Of a stretch of 64,000 nucleotides of DNA, positions 45,145-56,037 are shown one piece after another. The notes under the pieces are model-generated. The model did not search any database. It saw nothing but the letters and a program-made list of their open reading frames with translations, and had not been told where the DNA came from. The stretch is from Nannobrachium achirus (lineage: Eukaryota; Chordata; Actinopteri; Myctophiformes; Myctophidae). The stretch lies in assembly GCA_963921795.1 (NCBI GenBank), contig OY997654.1, forward strand, positions 1,381,867 to 1,445,866, given 5' to 3'. The position numbers and the translations under genes were made by a program. Within the stretch, counting starts at the first letter, position 1; each line of letters opens with the position of its first letter.

Positions 45145-45678
45145 CAGGGGTGTCAATTGGGTTATGGCAGGGGTATGCAGCTGCCATACCCAGGGGGTAA
45201 ATAAAAGTTAGGCTACTTTTAAATATAAATCTATGAATGTCTCTTTGTCTATCTGTTCTAGTTATTATGTTGTTAAATTACAGTAAAATAACTACAAATG
45301 TAAAATTTAACAAAACGGTCACTTTAACAAGATATTATAATTATATTCTACATACTTGTATTCTCCCCATCTTGACAAAATGGTATATTCCCAGGTCCCG
45401 CAGGTCAGCTGCACAGGTGCAATGCATTATTGTTAATTGTGGCACGTTTACTAACATGCCAAGTTTAGCTGCACTTGCACAACCGTTCCAGGCTGCCATA
45501 TCCAGGCCAAGAAACCGTAGAAACGGGGGAAACATAGAATGTAATTCTTAAAATAAATGTATCATGCCTGTTGCTAAGGTATGGCAACATGACTGGTGTC
45601 TTGCACGCGTGCGAAGGCGCGCGTGCAAGACACCAGTCATGTTGCCATACCTTAGCTTTTTCTGAACTGACGCCACTG
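45145..45678 (+). mobile_element. hAT-like family G, complete
   Basis: CAGGGGTGTCAATTGGG to GACGCCACTG, with GTGTGTGT on both sides (45137-45144, 45679-45686). Its hairpin near the right end is the longest of the family, GCAAGACACC arms with centre ACGCGTGCGAAGGCGCGCGT. Confidence 0.88.
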
Positions 45679-45686
45679 GTGTGTGT

Positions 45687-45737
45687 GAGTGTGAGTGTGA
45701 GTGTGAGTGTGAGTGTGCGTGTGCGTGTGCGTGTGTG
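45687..45737. repeat. (GTGAGT)n / (GTGCGT)n microsatellite
   Basis: Six-base repeats following the family G element. Confidence 0.9.
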
Positions 45738-45952
45738 GAAGGGTATTGAGAGTTGGAGGGTGTTGCGGACCCATCACTTCTCAGTCACCTCTTTGGTGCA
45801 ATCCGCAATCAAGTCCATATGGCACTTGAAAGCTGGTCCATCATAGGGGTGGGTGATACGATGATAAATATCGTGGAGGTGATACAATGTCTCCACAATA
45901 CGGTATATATCGTGACACAATGAATTAACTTTAATGGCAAGGTCTCCCCTTA

Positions 45953-46027
45953 ACTCTGACTGTATACAAATGAAACCAAATGGACCCGTAAGGGTCCATT
46001 TGGTTTCATTTGTATACTGTCAGAGTT
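45953..46027. repeat. Near-perfect 75-bp palindrome
   Basis: TAACTCTGACTGTATACAAA ... with centre GACCCGTAAGGGTC; the arms pair throughout except for one TCTGAC/GTCAGA offset. Unrelated to the shared hairpin core. Confidence 0.9.
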
Positions 46028-46172
46028 ACATACAGTACTTGTAAGGGTCAATGTAGTCCTCCCAAAATGAACCCAGAGAGTTCATGGACCCCACTTTGAG
46101 AACCACTGGTCTAAATGTTCTGTTACTCCTTTTTCTTTTAGCTTTAGTTACCTTGTAGGTGGTTACTGTTAA

Positions 46173-46636
46173 CTCTACTACTGCCAGATTATTTATTTAT
46201 TTATTGGTCTGGTGCCATCAAAAAGCGGCTTACCTTTGCGACGTTATAGTAGATAGACAGACATTTATTTATTTTATTTTTATTTATTTTTTTGATTGTG
46301 CAATAGTGCACTTTGGTCTGCCAGGCAGCAGAGGGCGGCGTCATGCAAGACTTAATGTGAATTTGCCTGTTATGTGTTGCCGTACATTCAGACCAGTCAC
46401 TGGCCACAGAGCCTCACGGCCAGAGGAAATCAACAAGGAAGTGAATTGGTCTCCGTTGATGTTAACGCATAATGGATTTTTTACACCATCACCGCGGAAA
46501 ATGTGTTTACAGTACACGGCCGCGCGACCCCTCATCAGCTTACAGTCATCAGACGAGGTAAACGAACGAGCGCCGTATTGGCGCGCCGCGACCTGAAAAA
46601 TTGGGGCGAACAGGAACGTTCAAAGCAGAATAAGAG
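46173..46636. mobile_element. TTAA element, copy 1
   Basis: Flanked by TTAA (46169-46172, 46637-46640). Starts CTCTACTACTGCCAGATTA and ends AAGCAGAATAAGAG. Paralogous to 60475-60939, where an empty site can be compared. Confidence 0.85.
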
Positions 46637-46639
46637 TTA

Positions 46640-46838
46640 AGTAACTTGAAAAATAAGCATAAAAACTATGAAAAATAATCGTGATAAGATTGTGTATCGT
46701 GATACAGCTTAGAAACATATCGTGATATTGTATTTTTTCCATATCGCCCACCCCTAGTCCATCAGTAAAAATAGGCTTTTTCAAATGTGTACTGCATTTA
46801 AAAGAAAGCAACAATCAACAACAATGTCATCTTCAGCG
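46640..46838. repeat. Arm 1 of 200-bp inverted duplication
   Basis: Reverse complement of 47652-47850, with about 800 bp between. The similarity covers the CCATATCGCCCACCCCTAG end of the 45843 element and continues into flanking sequence (AAAATAGGCTTTTTCAAATG), so it is a segmental duplication, not just two copies of one element. Confidence 0.85.
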
Positions 46839-47315
46839 TTCAGCCTACCACATGTGGGGGGCAATAAATGAATTATAAAGCAACAGGGTGGGCTGGACTA
46901 CAACATATAGAAAGGTTGGGCCGTGTTTGTGTTGGTTTGTGCAAACAACCAACTAGACAAGTCAGTCACTACACTTCACTCACCTAGAGAAGACAATTAA
47001 TCTCCCAACATGTGTTAAACTAAAAAAAAAAAAAAAAAAACATCTGCAACCATTCCAAAGTCTTTAGCGTGGTCATATTGGGTCAGGGACATGATTGGTT
47101 TCCAAAACAGAGGAGGCGTAGCTTTGTTAGAAGCTGTTCTCTCCATCGTTCTCGCAACCAGGCACGTGCACACATAGACATCAAAGGGGGCTTGAGCCCC
47201 TGCCCTTTTACCCGCCGGTAAAAAGTGCCCTCTCCAGACCATGAATGTAGTTTTTACTATGGTGAAAGAAATACAAATACCCTCTTCCATGCCATACCTG
47301 AAGGCAGCAATAAAG
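46839..47315. other. Unassigned; (A)n at 47021-47040
   Basis: No gene recognised. Confidence 0.5.
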
Positions 47316-47484
47316 AGAATTAGCCGGTAGCTATGCCTCTCCCTAAAAGCTTTTGTCCAATGCTAGCTTAGAATAACTTCCTGCTTGCCAAGGTTTGCCT
47401 TGGCAACAGCCTTGGCAAGCTGCTGGTTGCTAAGCTAGCATTGGACAAAAGCTTTTAGGGGAGGGGCATAGCTACTGGCTAATT
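47316..47484. mobile_element. Palindromic MITE
   Basis: AATTAGCCGGTAGCTATGCC at the left and GGGCATAGCTACTGGCTAATT at the right, with arms of about 70 bp including AAAAGCTTTTGTCCAATGCT and centre TTGCCAAGG/CCTTGGCAA. Family unknown. Confidence 0.85.
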
Positions 47485-47610
47485 GCCTTGTCCAAACTCT
47501 CCTGAATTGAATGTAGCATCTCATGTTGAAAGAATTGCCCTCTCTGTGTAGAAATCCATGCTGTACGTCACATTGCCTTTTTATGCTTAGTTTAGTGTGG
47601 TATCAAGTAG

Positions 47611-47653
47611 TACTGAAAATAGCCGACCTCCAAGCTCACAACACGTCGTGCCG
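47611..47653. repeat. Left half of shared hairpin
   Basis: CTGAAAATAGCCGACCTCC then AAGCTCACAACACGTCGTG; the right arm is replaced by arm 2 of the inverted duplication, which begins here. Confidence 0.7.
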
Positions 47654-47850
47654 AAGATGACATTGTTGTTCATTGTTGCTTTCTTTTAAATGCAGTACAC
47701 ATTTGAAAAAGCCTATTTTTACTGATGGACTAGGGGTGGGTGATATGGAAAAATACAATATCACGATATGTTTCCAAGCTGTATCATGATACACAATCGT
47801 ATCACGATTATTTTTCATGTTGGTTTTTATGCTTATTTTTCAAGTTTTTC
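47652..47850. repeat. Arm 2 of 200-bp inverted duplication
   Basis: See 46640-46838. The left boundary is the centre of a shared hairpin. Confidence 0.85.
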
Positions 47851-47870
47851 AATATTTTCACCAAAAGGCC

Positions 47871-48222
47871 CTTTTAGAAATGTCAGCCCCTGCCTCTCTA
47901 ACATTCTCTGCACGTCCCTGCTCGCAACTACCTTGAATTTAGAAGTCCCCGGTCCACCAGCATAGGTGGAGACGGCTGATCATGTGGCATCACATTCACT
48001 AAACTAACAACCAACAGAAACCTACTGTCTGCTGGAGGAGGGTGGCGGGGTCGCACAATGTTCCAGGGACGTGCTGGGCCCCTGATTCAGCCCGGGAAAA
48101 AGAGTTGGAGAGGCCCTCATTGCGCGCTATAGAGAGAGAGCTCTCTCTATAGCGTTGCTGCTACTTTGTCATTTCAGATCATGACAAGTGACAAGCAAGT
48201 GGGCCAATTACATGAGTTATAT
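47871..48222. other. Unassigned sequence
   Basis: Short palindrome AGAGAGAGCTCTCTCT at about 48132. No gene. Confidence 0.5.
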
Positions 48223-48223
48223 T

Positions 48224-48481
48224 TTGTTGTTGTCGGGTGGAAACCTTGTATGTCCAAAACCGTTTGTTTTGTATTTATCATTTTAAAAATTATTTAAACT
48301 AGTGAAAACAGCCGATCCACAAGCACACAACGCCTCGCACTGCGAGGTGTTGTGTGCTTGTAGATCTGCTGTTTTCACTACTTTTGTGCGACGGCCTTGT
48401 ATGATGAAGCAGGGCTTTACTTTGCGCAAAAAATTACAAATTTGAAACTTGAGACACAACGTTTCTGCCTGACAGTGACGA
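48224..48481. mobile_element. MITE 'D', complete with hairpin
   Basis: GTTGTTGTCGGGTGGAAACC at the left and GTTTCTGCCTGACAGTGACG at the right. Hairpin 48301-48378 is complete with the D-specific GCACAC/GTGTGC pair and centre CGCCTCGCACTGCGAGGTG. Confidence 0.85.
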
Positions 48482-48494
48482 TTTACTTTGTTGG

Positions 48495-49009
48495 CCGCCC
48501 AGCCCCCAACATGGAACGAAGGCCGACATTTTATTTTTATTTTTTTCCTAATGGCTGGCCTGGACCAGCCGGGAATGAACCGGCCGTTCGGGAACACTGT
48601 AAAAAATCTGTACTTTCCTCTCAGGCGAGGCATCCTTGAGCTATAGGCACCTGATGTGAAAATCTATTTCCTACTCTCTGGCCAGTGGGCAAGTTAAATT
48701 TACGTCCCCCCCGATGATAACAAAGTTTTGCTGAAAGGTATCCTGTTATCGGGAATTAATGAACACCCTCCGGACCGCCAGTACTGTGGCCATGCTGTAA
48801 TGCACAATATGCTCCCCAGTCCATGCCTATGACTGTAATGAACATGAATAAGATAATATTCCCGCTGAAATGAAGATGCTCTTTGGATTGCTGCTGAACC
48901 CCATCCTATTATCATTGCAACGTCCGCTGGAAAGAGAGAAATAAAGGGAGTAGCAGCGAAAGAGGGACCAAGGGGAGAAAAAATAAAGATTGAATAAAAG
49001 ACACATTTC
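48495..49009. other. Unassigned sequence
   Basis: No gene or repeat recognised. Confidence 0.5.
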
Positions 49010-49140
49010 TACAGCATCCGGGTTACACAGGGGTAAAGTTTCTGACCACGGCCGTGTAGAATGGGGTTCGATTCCTCCACTGTGCCTCTGGCTTGGCTCC
49101 AATTGGCCGTGTTCACGCAACCCAATCGGCAGAGGAAAAG
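49010..49140 (+). repeat. tRNA-related SINE-like head
   Basis: TCCGGGTTACACAGGGGTAA (box A-like), GGGGTTCGATTCC (a good box B), then TCCAATTGGCCGTGT shared with 40000-40110. The rest of the SINE is absent because family G inserted at 49149. Confidence 0.5.
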
Positions 49141-49148
49141 TCACAGAT

Positions 49149-49669
49149 CAGGGGCGTCAATTGGGTATGGCAGGGGTATGCAGCTACCATACCCTGGGTC
49201 CAGGGGGGAAAATAAAAGTTACTTCTAAATATAAATCCATGAATGTCTCTTTGTCTATCTGTGCTGGTTATTATGTTGTTAAATTACAGTAAAATAACTA
49301 CAAATGAGAAATGTAACAAAATGGTCACTTTAACAAGGTATTACAATTATATTCTCCACACTTGTATTCTCCCCATCTTGACAGAATAGTATATTCCCAG
49401 GTTCCGCAGGTCAGCTGCACAGGTGCAATGCATTATTGTTAATTGTGGCACATTTACCAACATGCCAAGTTTAGCTGCACTTGAACAACTGTTCCAGGCT
49501 GCCATATCCAGCCCAAGAAACCATAGAAACGGGGGAAAAAATATAATGTACTTCTTAAAACTAATGTATCATGCCTGTTGCTAAGGTATGGCAACATGAC
49601 TGGCTTCGCGCGCCTGCAAGACACCAGTCATGTTGCCATACCTTAGCTTTTTCTGAACTGAGGCCACTG
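49149..49669 (+). mobile_element. hAT-like family G, complete
   Basis: CAGGGGCGTCAATTGGG to GAGGCCACTG, 521 bp, with perfect 8-bp duplication TCACAGAT (49141-49148, 49670-49677). Carries the G-specific hairpin near its right end with a short loop. Confidence 0.92.
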
Positions 49670-49827
49670 TCACAGATACATTGCGTCTCAACGTTTCAAG
49701 GCAGGCGCTCCATTCAGCACGGGCTCGAACCAAGAGAGGCACATCTCAGCGAGTGCCCGAGCTGAGATGTGTCAAGCCTGCTGTGGCCGACGCAGCGCTT
49801 GCATACCGATAGGCTGGGAATAGTTTG

Positions 49828-50266
49828 ATTGATTGATTGATTGATTGAAGACTTTATTCGAAGTTTGCATAGAAAAAGGTACAGTTACATGACGGTACAG
49901 TTCACTGGTACAAGGTCAACTAAAAGGAGATCCTAGGAAAGCACTTGGCTTATTTACACAGGTAACCATTGAAGTATCTCATATAACATTGAATGACAGA
50001 CGGATAGAACACAATACTATGCAGTAGATAATATAGATATAGTAAAAAAAAAGTAAATACAAATTAAATAAATTAAATAAAAAAATATATACAGTATACA
50101 GTAGGTAAATACAAAGGAGGGTCAGGGGAGGCTGGGCTAGGTTTGTTATTGCCAGTTGCGAATGGCTGCCGCCTGTAAGTGGTTTTTTAGGGCTATTTTA
50201 AAGGATGCTAGGGAACCACACTCCTTTAAGGCCTTCGGTAGGGCGTTCCACATTGTGGTTGTTTAG
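49828..50266 (-). mobile_element. LINE 3' end (CR1/L2/Rex-like)
   Basis: The 3' terminus on the minus strand is a (TCAA)n tail (TTGATTGATTGA on plus), preceded by a ~290-bp UTR and the end of ORF2. Severely 5'-truncated. Confidence 0.8.
50146..50263 (-). pseudogene. C-terminus of a LINE ORF2
   Basis: Translates to TMWNALPKALKECGSLASF ... ending IRNWQ and a TAA stop at 50146-50148. The WNxLPxxL...SF pattern is the usual C-terminal end of CR1/L2/Rex-type ORF2. The frame is closed at the left by truncation (stop at 50264-50266). Confidence 0.8.
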
Positions 50267-50554
50267 CAGAAGAACGATTTTAACCCTTAGTAAGTGATAT
50301 GCTTTCAGGTCTCAGTTATAACGTATATAACATTGAAATGTAACTATCAATCTCTGTCACTGGTTCAAGTCTAACTTCATCTTTATTGTCACAGGACAGT
50401 TTATCAGGTAGGGTGAAATTCTTTGTTGTACAGGCTCCCATCATTTGAAGTTCTCAGGAAAGAATATTTATAGTAATAGAATTAGACTTAGTTCCTCCCT
50501 ATTAGGGAGGAATGCCCTCCTATTAGGGCCCTCCTCTTAGGGCATTAACGAAAA
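50267..50554. other. Unassigned; possible LINE tail
   Basis: TTCATCTTTATTGTCACAGG and GTGAAATTCTTTGTTG at 50378-50435 resemble the 3' ends of L2-type elements. No gene. Confidence 0.4.
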
Positions 50555-51455
50555 AGTTAAAAAGACTTTTTTCATTTATTTGTAATAATTATTTGGGAAA
50601 ATGGAAAAAATGAAATACAAACAAATAATTATTAAAAATAAATGAAAAAAGTTATTGAAAAAACACGGCCTGCTCACATATTAGGATGAGTATGAGTCAC
50701 CAGAAAAGATAATGGGTGTTTTTAACCCTCTAAGGCCCGCATTAAGAAATACTTGAAATAAAAAATTGAAAAAAATCAGATGGTGTTGTAGGAGTCATAT
50801 TAAGAGGAAAATGTAATGTTTTTTTCAAAAAAATGTTTTTGTAAGATTTTATAGCCATAAATCAAAAATCATAAATCATGCTCTAATTTACATATGGGGG
50901 ATATTTTTCACAATAATGACATATGTACATGTTCTAGACATTCTAATGATCACCAAAAAAATAGTACAGGCATTTTACTTATGTTTTTGTGAGGTATAGC
51001 TTCCATGAAAAAGTGAGATGTTGTTCGTCAAAACTCTGGAATTTCAGCGGGTGTGGCGGGTGTGAATGTCAGCCCCTGTGGGGGGTATTTATATGCAAAT
51101 ATTGTGGCCAATGGCATTGTAATACTAAACAATAGAATCCAATGGTGGTGTTTAGGTGGTAGGGGGAGCTAAAATAAAATGATTTAAACCTTTTTTTGGA
51201 TAAAATACAAACGTTGTAATATTACAACCGTGGGCCTTAGAGGGTTAATGAATCTATCATGGTTAAAATGAAGTTTGAAGTTACAATGGGTGTGTGTATG
51301 GGGAGAGGCCCTGGGCCTGGAGGACCTGGTAACATTTACATCAAATATCTAAATATTCAATCAAGCTAATTAAAAACTGTTCAGGGTGTTCATAAAAGCC
51401 TGATTAGATGATAAAATTACCAAAAGTTTTTTTTGAAAGTGAAATACCCCTTTAA
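50555..51455. mobile_element. TTAA foldback MITE, interrupted copy
   Basis: Homologous to 23795-24418 (CACGGCCTGCTCA, AACTGTTCAGGGTGTTCATA, right end ACCCCTTTAA). The left end is lost. It is interrupted by another TTAA element at 50726-51244. Confidence 0.88.
50726..51244. mobile_element. 519-bp TTAA element nested in a MITE
   Basis: Starts CCCTCTAAGGCCCGCATTA and ends GGGCCTTAGAGGG, flanked by TTAA (50722-50725, 51245-51248). The uninterrupted copy at 24212-24224 reads GTTTTTAATGAATC, so the empty site has one TTAA. Non-coding. Confidence 0.93.
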
Positions 51456-51839
51456 ATTGGCACTTTAGAAATGTTAAGATACCCTCTATACACTTAAACT
51501 TTATGTTGGTTTGTTCACAGTTGAGCGAGAAAACAATGTTTCACATTAAGTTAATCATCTGGGGACCCCCCAAAATAATTGGAGGGTCGTGTGTGATGTG
51601 ATGTGATTTGATGACGTCATCAAACGATAAAGTCGACTTCAACTCAACTTTTTACTGAGTCGAGTCGACTTGCAAAGATCACAAGTCGTTAATGACCTAG
51701 TTCCTATGACCCTGGCCACAATAGGCGATGTAAATGGCATGAATCTGCAGACACCGGAAGTGCCGCGGTTAACGGAAGTTACGCCATGCGTTGCAGTCTT
51801 CCGGTGAAATTTTCCCGGCGGAAGTAGCTCCGTTTCATG
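51456..51839. other. Unassigned sequence
   Basis: No gene or repeat recognised. Confidence 0.5.
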
Positions 51840-51913
51840 CCGTTTCAGCCTATGGTCGTAACCAGGCTTTTCTCTTCGCAGATGAGTAAACCTGGCTACG
51901 CGAGGCTAAGTTC

Positions 51914-52357
51914 CTATTGGAACATTGGGCGACGAGTCCCCTCCATTTGCTCCGGTCCCTGGCGACCCTTCTTGCTCCATGCTGGCTTGACTCCCATCTC
52001 ACTCAGGTCTTCCTTAGCTGTCCGTCTCCACGTCTTCTTTGGCCTCCCTCTCTTCCTCTTTCCACCCTCTGGCATCCAGTCCATTGCAACACTTGCCGGT
52101 CTCTCTCTTGACAGTCGGAGTACGTGCCCAGCCATTCTCCTTCTGCTGTCAGAGATGTCAATGTCCGACAGTGGTTGCACCCCTGCCCTTCTCATCACCT
52201 CCTCATTGGTGATGTGGTCTCTCCACGATATCCTCAAGATACTCTCCACGATATCCTCAAGATACCGTCTGTGGAAGACGTCCAACTTGTTGGTAATGCT
52301 GGCTGTCTTCAACCAGGCCTCACAGGCGTAGGTCGCTGTTGGGATCACCACTGACAT
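51914..52357 (-). pseudogene. LINE reverse transcriptase C-terminal fragment
   Basis: Open frame with TYACEAWLKTASITNKLDVF, ISWRDHITNEEVMRRAG, SRRRMAGHVLRLSRERP and KRKRGRPKKTWRRT, the conserved region downstream of the RT domain in an RTE-like or related non-LTR clade (clade not certain). The RT palm itself is absent. A 23-27 bp direct duplication (CACGATATCCTCAAGATAC twice, 52223-52266) adds residues in front of ISWRDH. It is a dead 3' fragment; the flanking 51840-51913 is probably its 3' UTR. Confidence 0.8.
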
Positions 52358-52635
52358 GTTGTTGTGATTTATTTCATGATGTGATTTATTTCATAATTAG
52401 GATGATGCCGTGATTAATATCATTTTAAGAATAATTTCATGATAATGATAAAAACATAAAGTTCATGATAAATAGTAATACACGGTTAAAAGGATACTAT
52501 TTAAAGTTTAAAACACATTTGAGAAACACATTTAGGCCTACTACATGATTGTATTTGTTACAGAATATTTCATAGTTATTTGGAACAAGCTTAGACGTTT
52601 TATTTTGATTACGTTTCTCTCTGTGTGTGATGTCA

Positions 52636-53051
52636 TAGTCTCGCGTAGCCAGACAACTATTCCACAATCTCCGAATGCTATATAGAGTCTGGAACGGCCG
52701 CTCCCGAATGGCGAGTATTGGAAGTAGCCAATGCTGCACTGAACTGTAGTCCCATCAGAAACACACTCGCACAGACAAAAGTCATTCGAGCGGCATATTC
52801 GTGTTATGGGTGTCATCATCATGGAAGTAACACCAACAACTCCAGATAAAGACAAAATAACATCCCAAAAAATGTTGAAAGGAGACAAACGCTTCCAGTA
52901 GGACATGTTATTGCTACTGCACCAAGGGAGCGGTAGCGTCACATCCGGTCTATCTCGCACTCATCGTATCCATTTCCGTGCCCCAGACCGTATGCCGGGA
53001 CTCCGGGAGCATTGCAAATCGCGGAGGCAACAGTCTGACCACGCGAGACTA
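52636..53051. mobile_element. hAT-like element with TAGTCTCGCG ends
   Basis: Ends TAGTCTCGCGTAGCCAGAC and GTCTGACCACGCGAGACTA, flanked by TGATGTCA (52628-52635, 53053-53060; one extra G on the right). Non-coding. Confidence 0.8.
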
Positions 53052-53060
53052 GTGATGTCA

Positions 53061-53383
53061 CAACCTAGAAAAAGACCGGTAAGAAATAGACTTCTTCTCT
53101 CTCTGTGACAGTGTTGTTGTTGTTGTGAAAAAGAGCAGACTAGCTATACAGACTCCCGTATGCTGTTAAACCCTACAAGCCATTTTTGTATTGCTTCTTT
53201 GTTTGTATTTTCACCCTGCAAGAAGAAGTTCAGTAAACTTTATAAAAACGTCCTTTGGACTATTATTTCACTTTAAAATAACTTTCAGTACACATGTAAA
53301 GTTAGTACAATTAGAATTCTGGACTTTTACTTGTAACAGAGTAGGCCTATTTCTACAGTATATTGCAGTATTGATACATTCAC
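53061..53383. other. Unassigned sequence
   Basis: No gene or repeat recognised. Confidence 0.5.
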
Positions 53384-53560
53384 TTAAAGGACCATTTCAC
53401 CTCTGGGACAACCAGATCTTATTTTTTGTGTTCAATCTGTGTTTTTTTTTAAGATATTTTAGTATTTCAGCATGTTACAAGGCTTCACATGATGCAACAT
53501 GCATCAATAAAATAAAATGAAATAAGATCTGGTTGTCCCAGAGGTGAAATGGTCCTTTAA
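53384..53560. mobile_element. TTAA foldback MITE, 177 bp
   Basis: TTAAAGGACCATTTCACCTC at the left and its complement ending CCTTTAA. Arms about 45 bp. Same terminus class as 2091-2415. Confidence 0.85.
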
Positions 53561-54044
53561 GTAAGAAATGTGAGCACTCTTTCCACCACTGCTCCATTAT
53601 GTATCGGAGGAGACATGTGGCCGAGACCAAACAGACCAAACAGTAGGGGCTGTCACTCAGTGACAGGGACTATAGGGGGAAATGGCAATGCTAATGATGA
53701 TCCCCCCCCAAATAAATAATAATAAATAAAAATAACAGCAACTACACAATTCATAAAAAAGAACAAGAAAAAAAACATTCTACAGCATCGACATTACTGT
53801 TAAATACATACAATCACAGACAGAGAAATGCCCAGAGGCCTGCAGGAGTGGCAGTACTTGACTCTCCGCTCTCATTCCCCCTCCATCCCTCTAGAATTCA
53901 CTTTCATAGCAGGTGTACTAGTGCATAAAGTCTTCCCTGGCTGAGACCTGACAGCCTCAGATGCCAAAAATCCATCTTCCAATGCAATTTAGCACAGAGG
54001 GAGCCGGGAAGATGGGGAAATTATACAGGACTCGAGTCTGAGTT
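53561..54044. other. Unassigned sequence
   Basis: No gene or repeat recognised. Confidence 0.5.
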
Positions 54045-54048
54045 TTAA

Positions 54049-54610
54049 CCCAGCCAGAACGGGTACACTATATTGTGTATCATTATTTTATGCTTAACCT
54101 ATTGAAAAATAGCAGATATACAAGCTCACAGTGCGAGCGCTGCGAGCTTGTAGATCTGCTATTTTTGAAAAATCGTGAAAATTAGAATTTTGACCCGATT
54201 CTAAGTGTTTTTTGAATCCTTCTAAGGTTTTTTGAAAAACCTATGTTTCTATGTCAGCAATCTGGCCAGCCATTGTCAAAGAAAAGGTCCTTTTCACTTA
54301 ACTGGAGCTCAGTTAGTCTGTTCTTGAGAGACTTCTATGTCAGTGGTTCTCAAACCTTTTCATGTGTAGGACCCCCCAAAAAATATGTATTTGGCCACGG
54401 ACCCCCATCTCAAAATATTTAGGTCCAGGGACCACCCAGAAGCAACATTTGAGTTACAAACGTTCGCTTTGAAAATACACATATTCAAAGATTTGCAGAC
54501 ATTTTCACGACTTTTTCAAAAAATAGCAGATCTACAAGCTCTAGCTGTGAGCTTGTATATCTGCTATTTTTCACTGGTTAAAGCGTTCAATAATTCTAGG
54601 CCTGAGTGGG
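54049..54610. mobile_element. Family A element with shortened hairpins
   Basis: Starts CCCAGCCAGAACGGGTACA, ends CCTGAGTGGG; TTAA at 54045-54048 and 54613-54616. Both hairpins (54102-54168, 54516-54572) have lost different amounts of GC centre: left keeps ACAGTGCGAGCGCTGC, right only CTCTAGCTGTGAG. Arms are kept. Confidence 0.85.
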
Positions 54611-54616
54611 TTTTAA

Positions 54617-55244
54617 GGTAGCATCGGAGGCCCCGCAGACACATTTGAAATGATGACAGCTTGCAAGAATCTGACAAGTCAAAAGTTAGTGACTCCAAAA
54701 ATACAATTTCAGTCACTTTCCTGAGACCCTGGTGACAAGGGGGGGGGGGAACGGGACCGGGGGTGTATTGACTCGCGGGCCGTGCTTGCCCTCTTGTCTC
54801 TGAAGGCTGGAGATAACCAGGCCGAAGATAACCAAGCTTCAGACCAATTTTCCCTCTGAAGCTTTCTCATTTCTCACCGCCGCTAAGGAAAATGACAGAG
54901 ACGAAGTAACGGCAATTGTTGAATGTAGACTTGGCAGAATAGAGAGGGCTTATTGTCAGGATGATGTGGGAGGATGATGAAAAGAATCTGCCAAATAAAT
55001 GGCATTACTGTGGCTCAATGTGTATTAACACCAGGTTTTATTTGGGGATTTTCTGTTATTTGTTTTTTTATTTGAGGAGGTTAAAGTTAGGGTGGTGGGG
55101 GTGTTGTTGTTCCAGTTGTTGATGGCTGGTTTGACTTTTATGCATTTCCAAAAGTGTTCTCTGGTTCATTTGAATACAATAACCAAGTGAAGTGCTATTA
55201 CTGACAGAATTCATTCTAGGGGTATAGAGAGATAGTAACTGAAT
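54617..55244. other. Unassigned sequence
   Basis: Short G run at 54739. No gene recognised. Confidence 0.5.
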
Positions 55245-55772
55245 AAAAAAAATGATTTTAATTTGCAATGATCTACTATATCTTTTGCAAAAGCTATATA
55301 TCGTACCTTTTTGGCTTTGTATTGTATCGTTTTAAAATGCGGTAATCGGTATCGAATCGTTTTGCAATGCAAATAATTGATTGTATGGAAACGAAGTATT
55401 TGTGCCTTGTATTTTGCAATTTTAAGGGGAAAATGAAAAAGAGGGGTCTAATTACCTTTCCATTCCATATAACTACTCTTGGTCTATCGATAAATGTGTG
55501 TAATCTCTGTGTTCATGTCAAGGTGGGTTTGTCCATACCGGTATGTGTTGAAATATCATCGTCCATGTATTTGCTAGATAATCACAGCGTTTACTTCCAT
55601 AATAATAGATTTGTTACATGTTTTACACAGATTAAATGTCTTTGCTAATTGGTTACTTGAATCGGATTGCATCGTATCGCCATGAATGAACCGATATCAT
55701 CCATGTATCGTATCGTTAATCATGTATCGTGATGCGTATCGTATCGCTGTTAAAATGTATCGTTACACCCCT
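55245..55772. mobile_element. Decayed hAT-like element
   Basis: Right end AAATGTATCGTTACACCCCTAA is a terminus common in fish hAT elements, and TATCGTATCG words fill the flanks. Left end is decayed. Confidence 0.55.
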
Positions 55773-56037
55773 AATTAATTCACATTAATCTATTAGAGGA
55801 AGTAACGTTAGATTGCTATGTGCACATGACCCCACATTCCAGCTACAATGTTGAGTGAATTTCTTTGATACCATTTAAATGCTACCAGAGTAGTGTGACT
55901 CTCACACCACATTGGTCAGTGAGGAGCAACTTTGTCAACAAGATCAGACATCTTTATATTCTGTCATACATTTCTACAGTATATGAAATCCAGTAAAGCT
56001 GCATTCATCATGTGCCTTTATTATGTATATTTTAGAC

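Larger units (their letters stand above)
45843..46757. mobile_element. Composite element with TAGGGGTGGGTGATA ends
   Basis: Inverted ends ATAGGGGTGGGTGATACGAT and ATATCGCCCACCCCTA. It contains a perfect 75-bp palindrome (45953-46027) and a nested TTAA element (46173-46636), plus a GAGAACCACTGG hAT-like terminus at about 46100. Confidence 0.75.
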
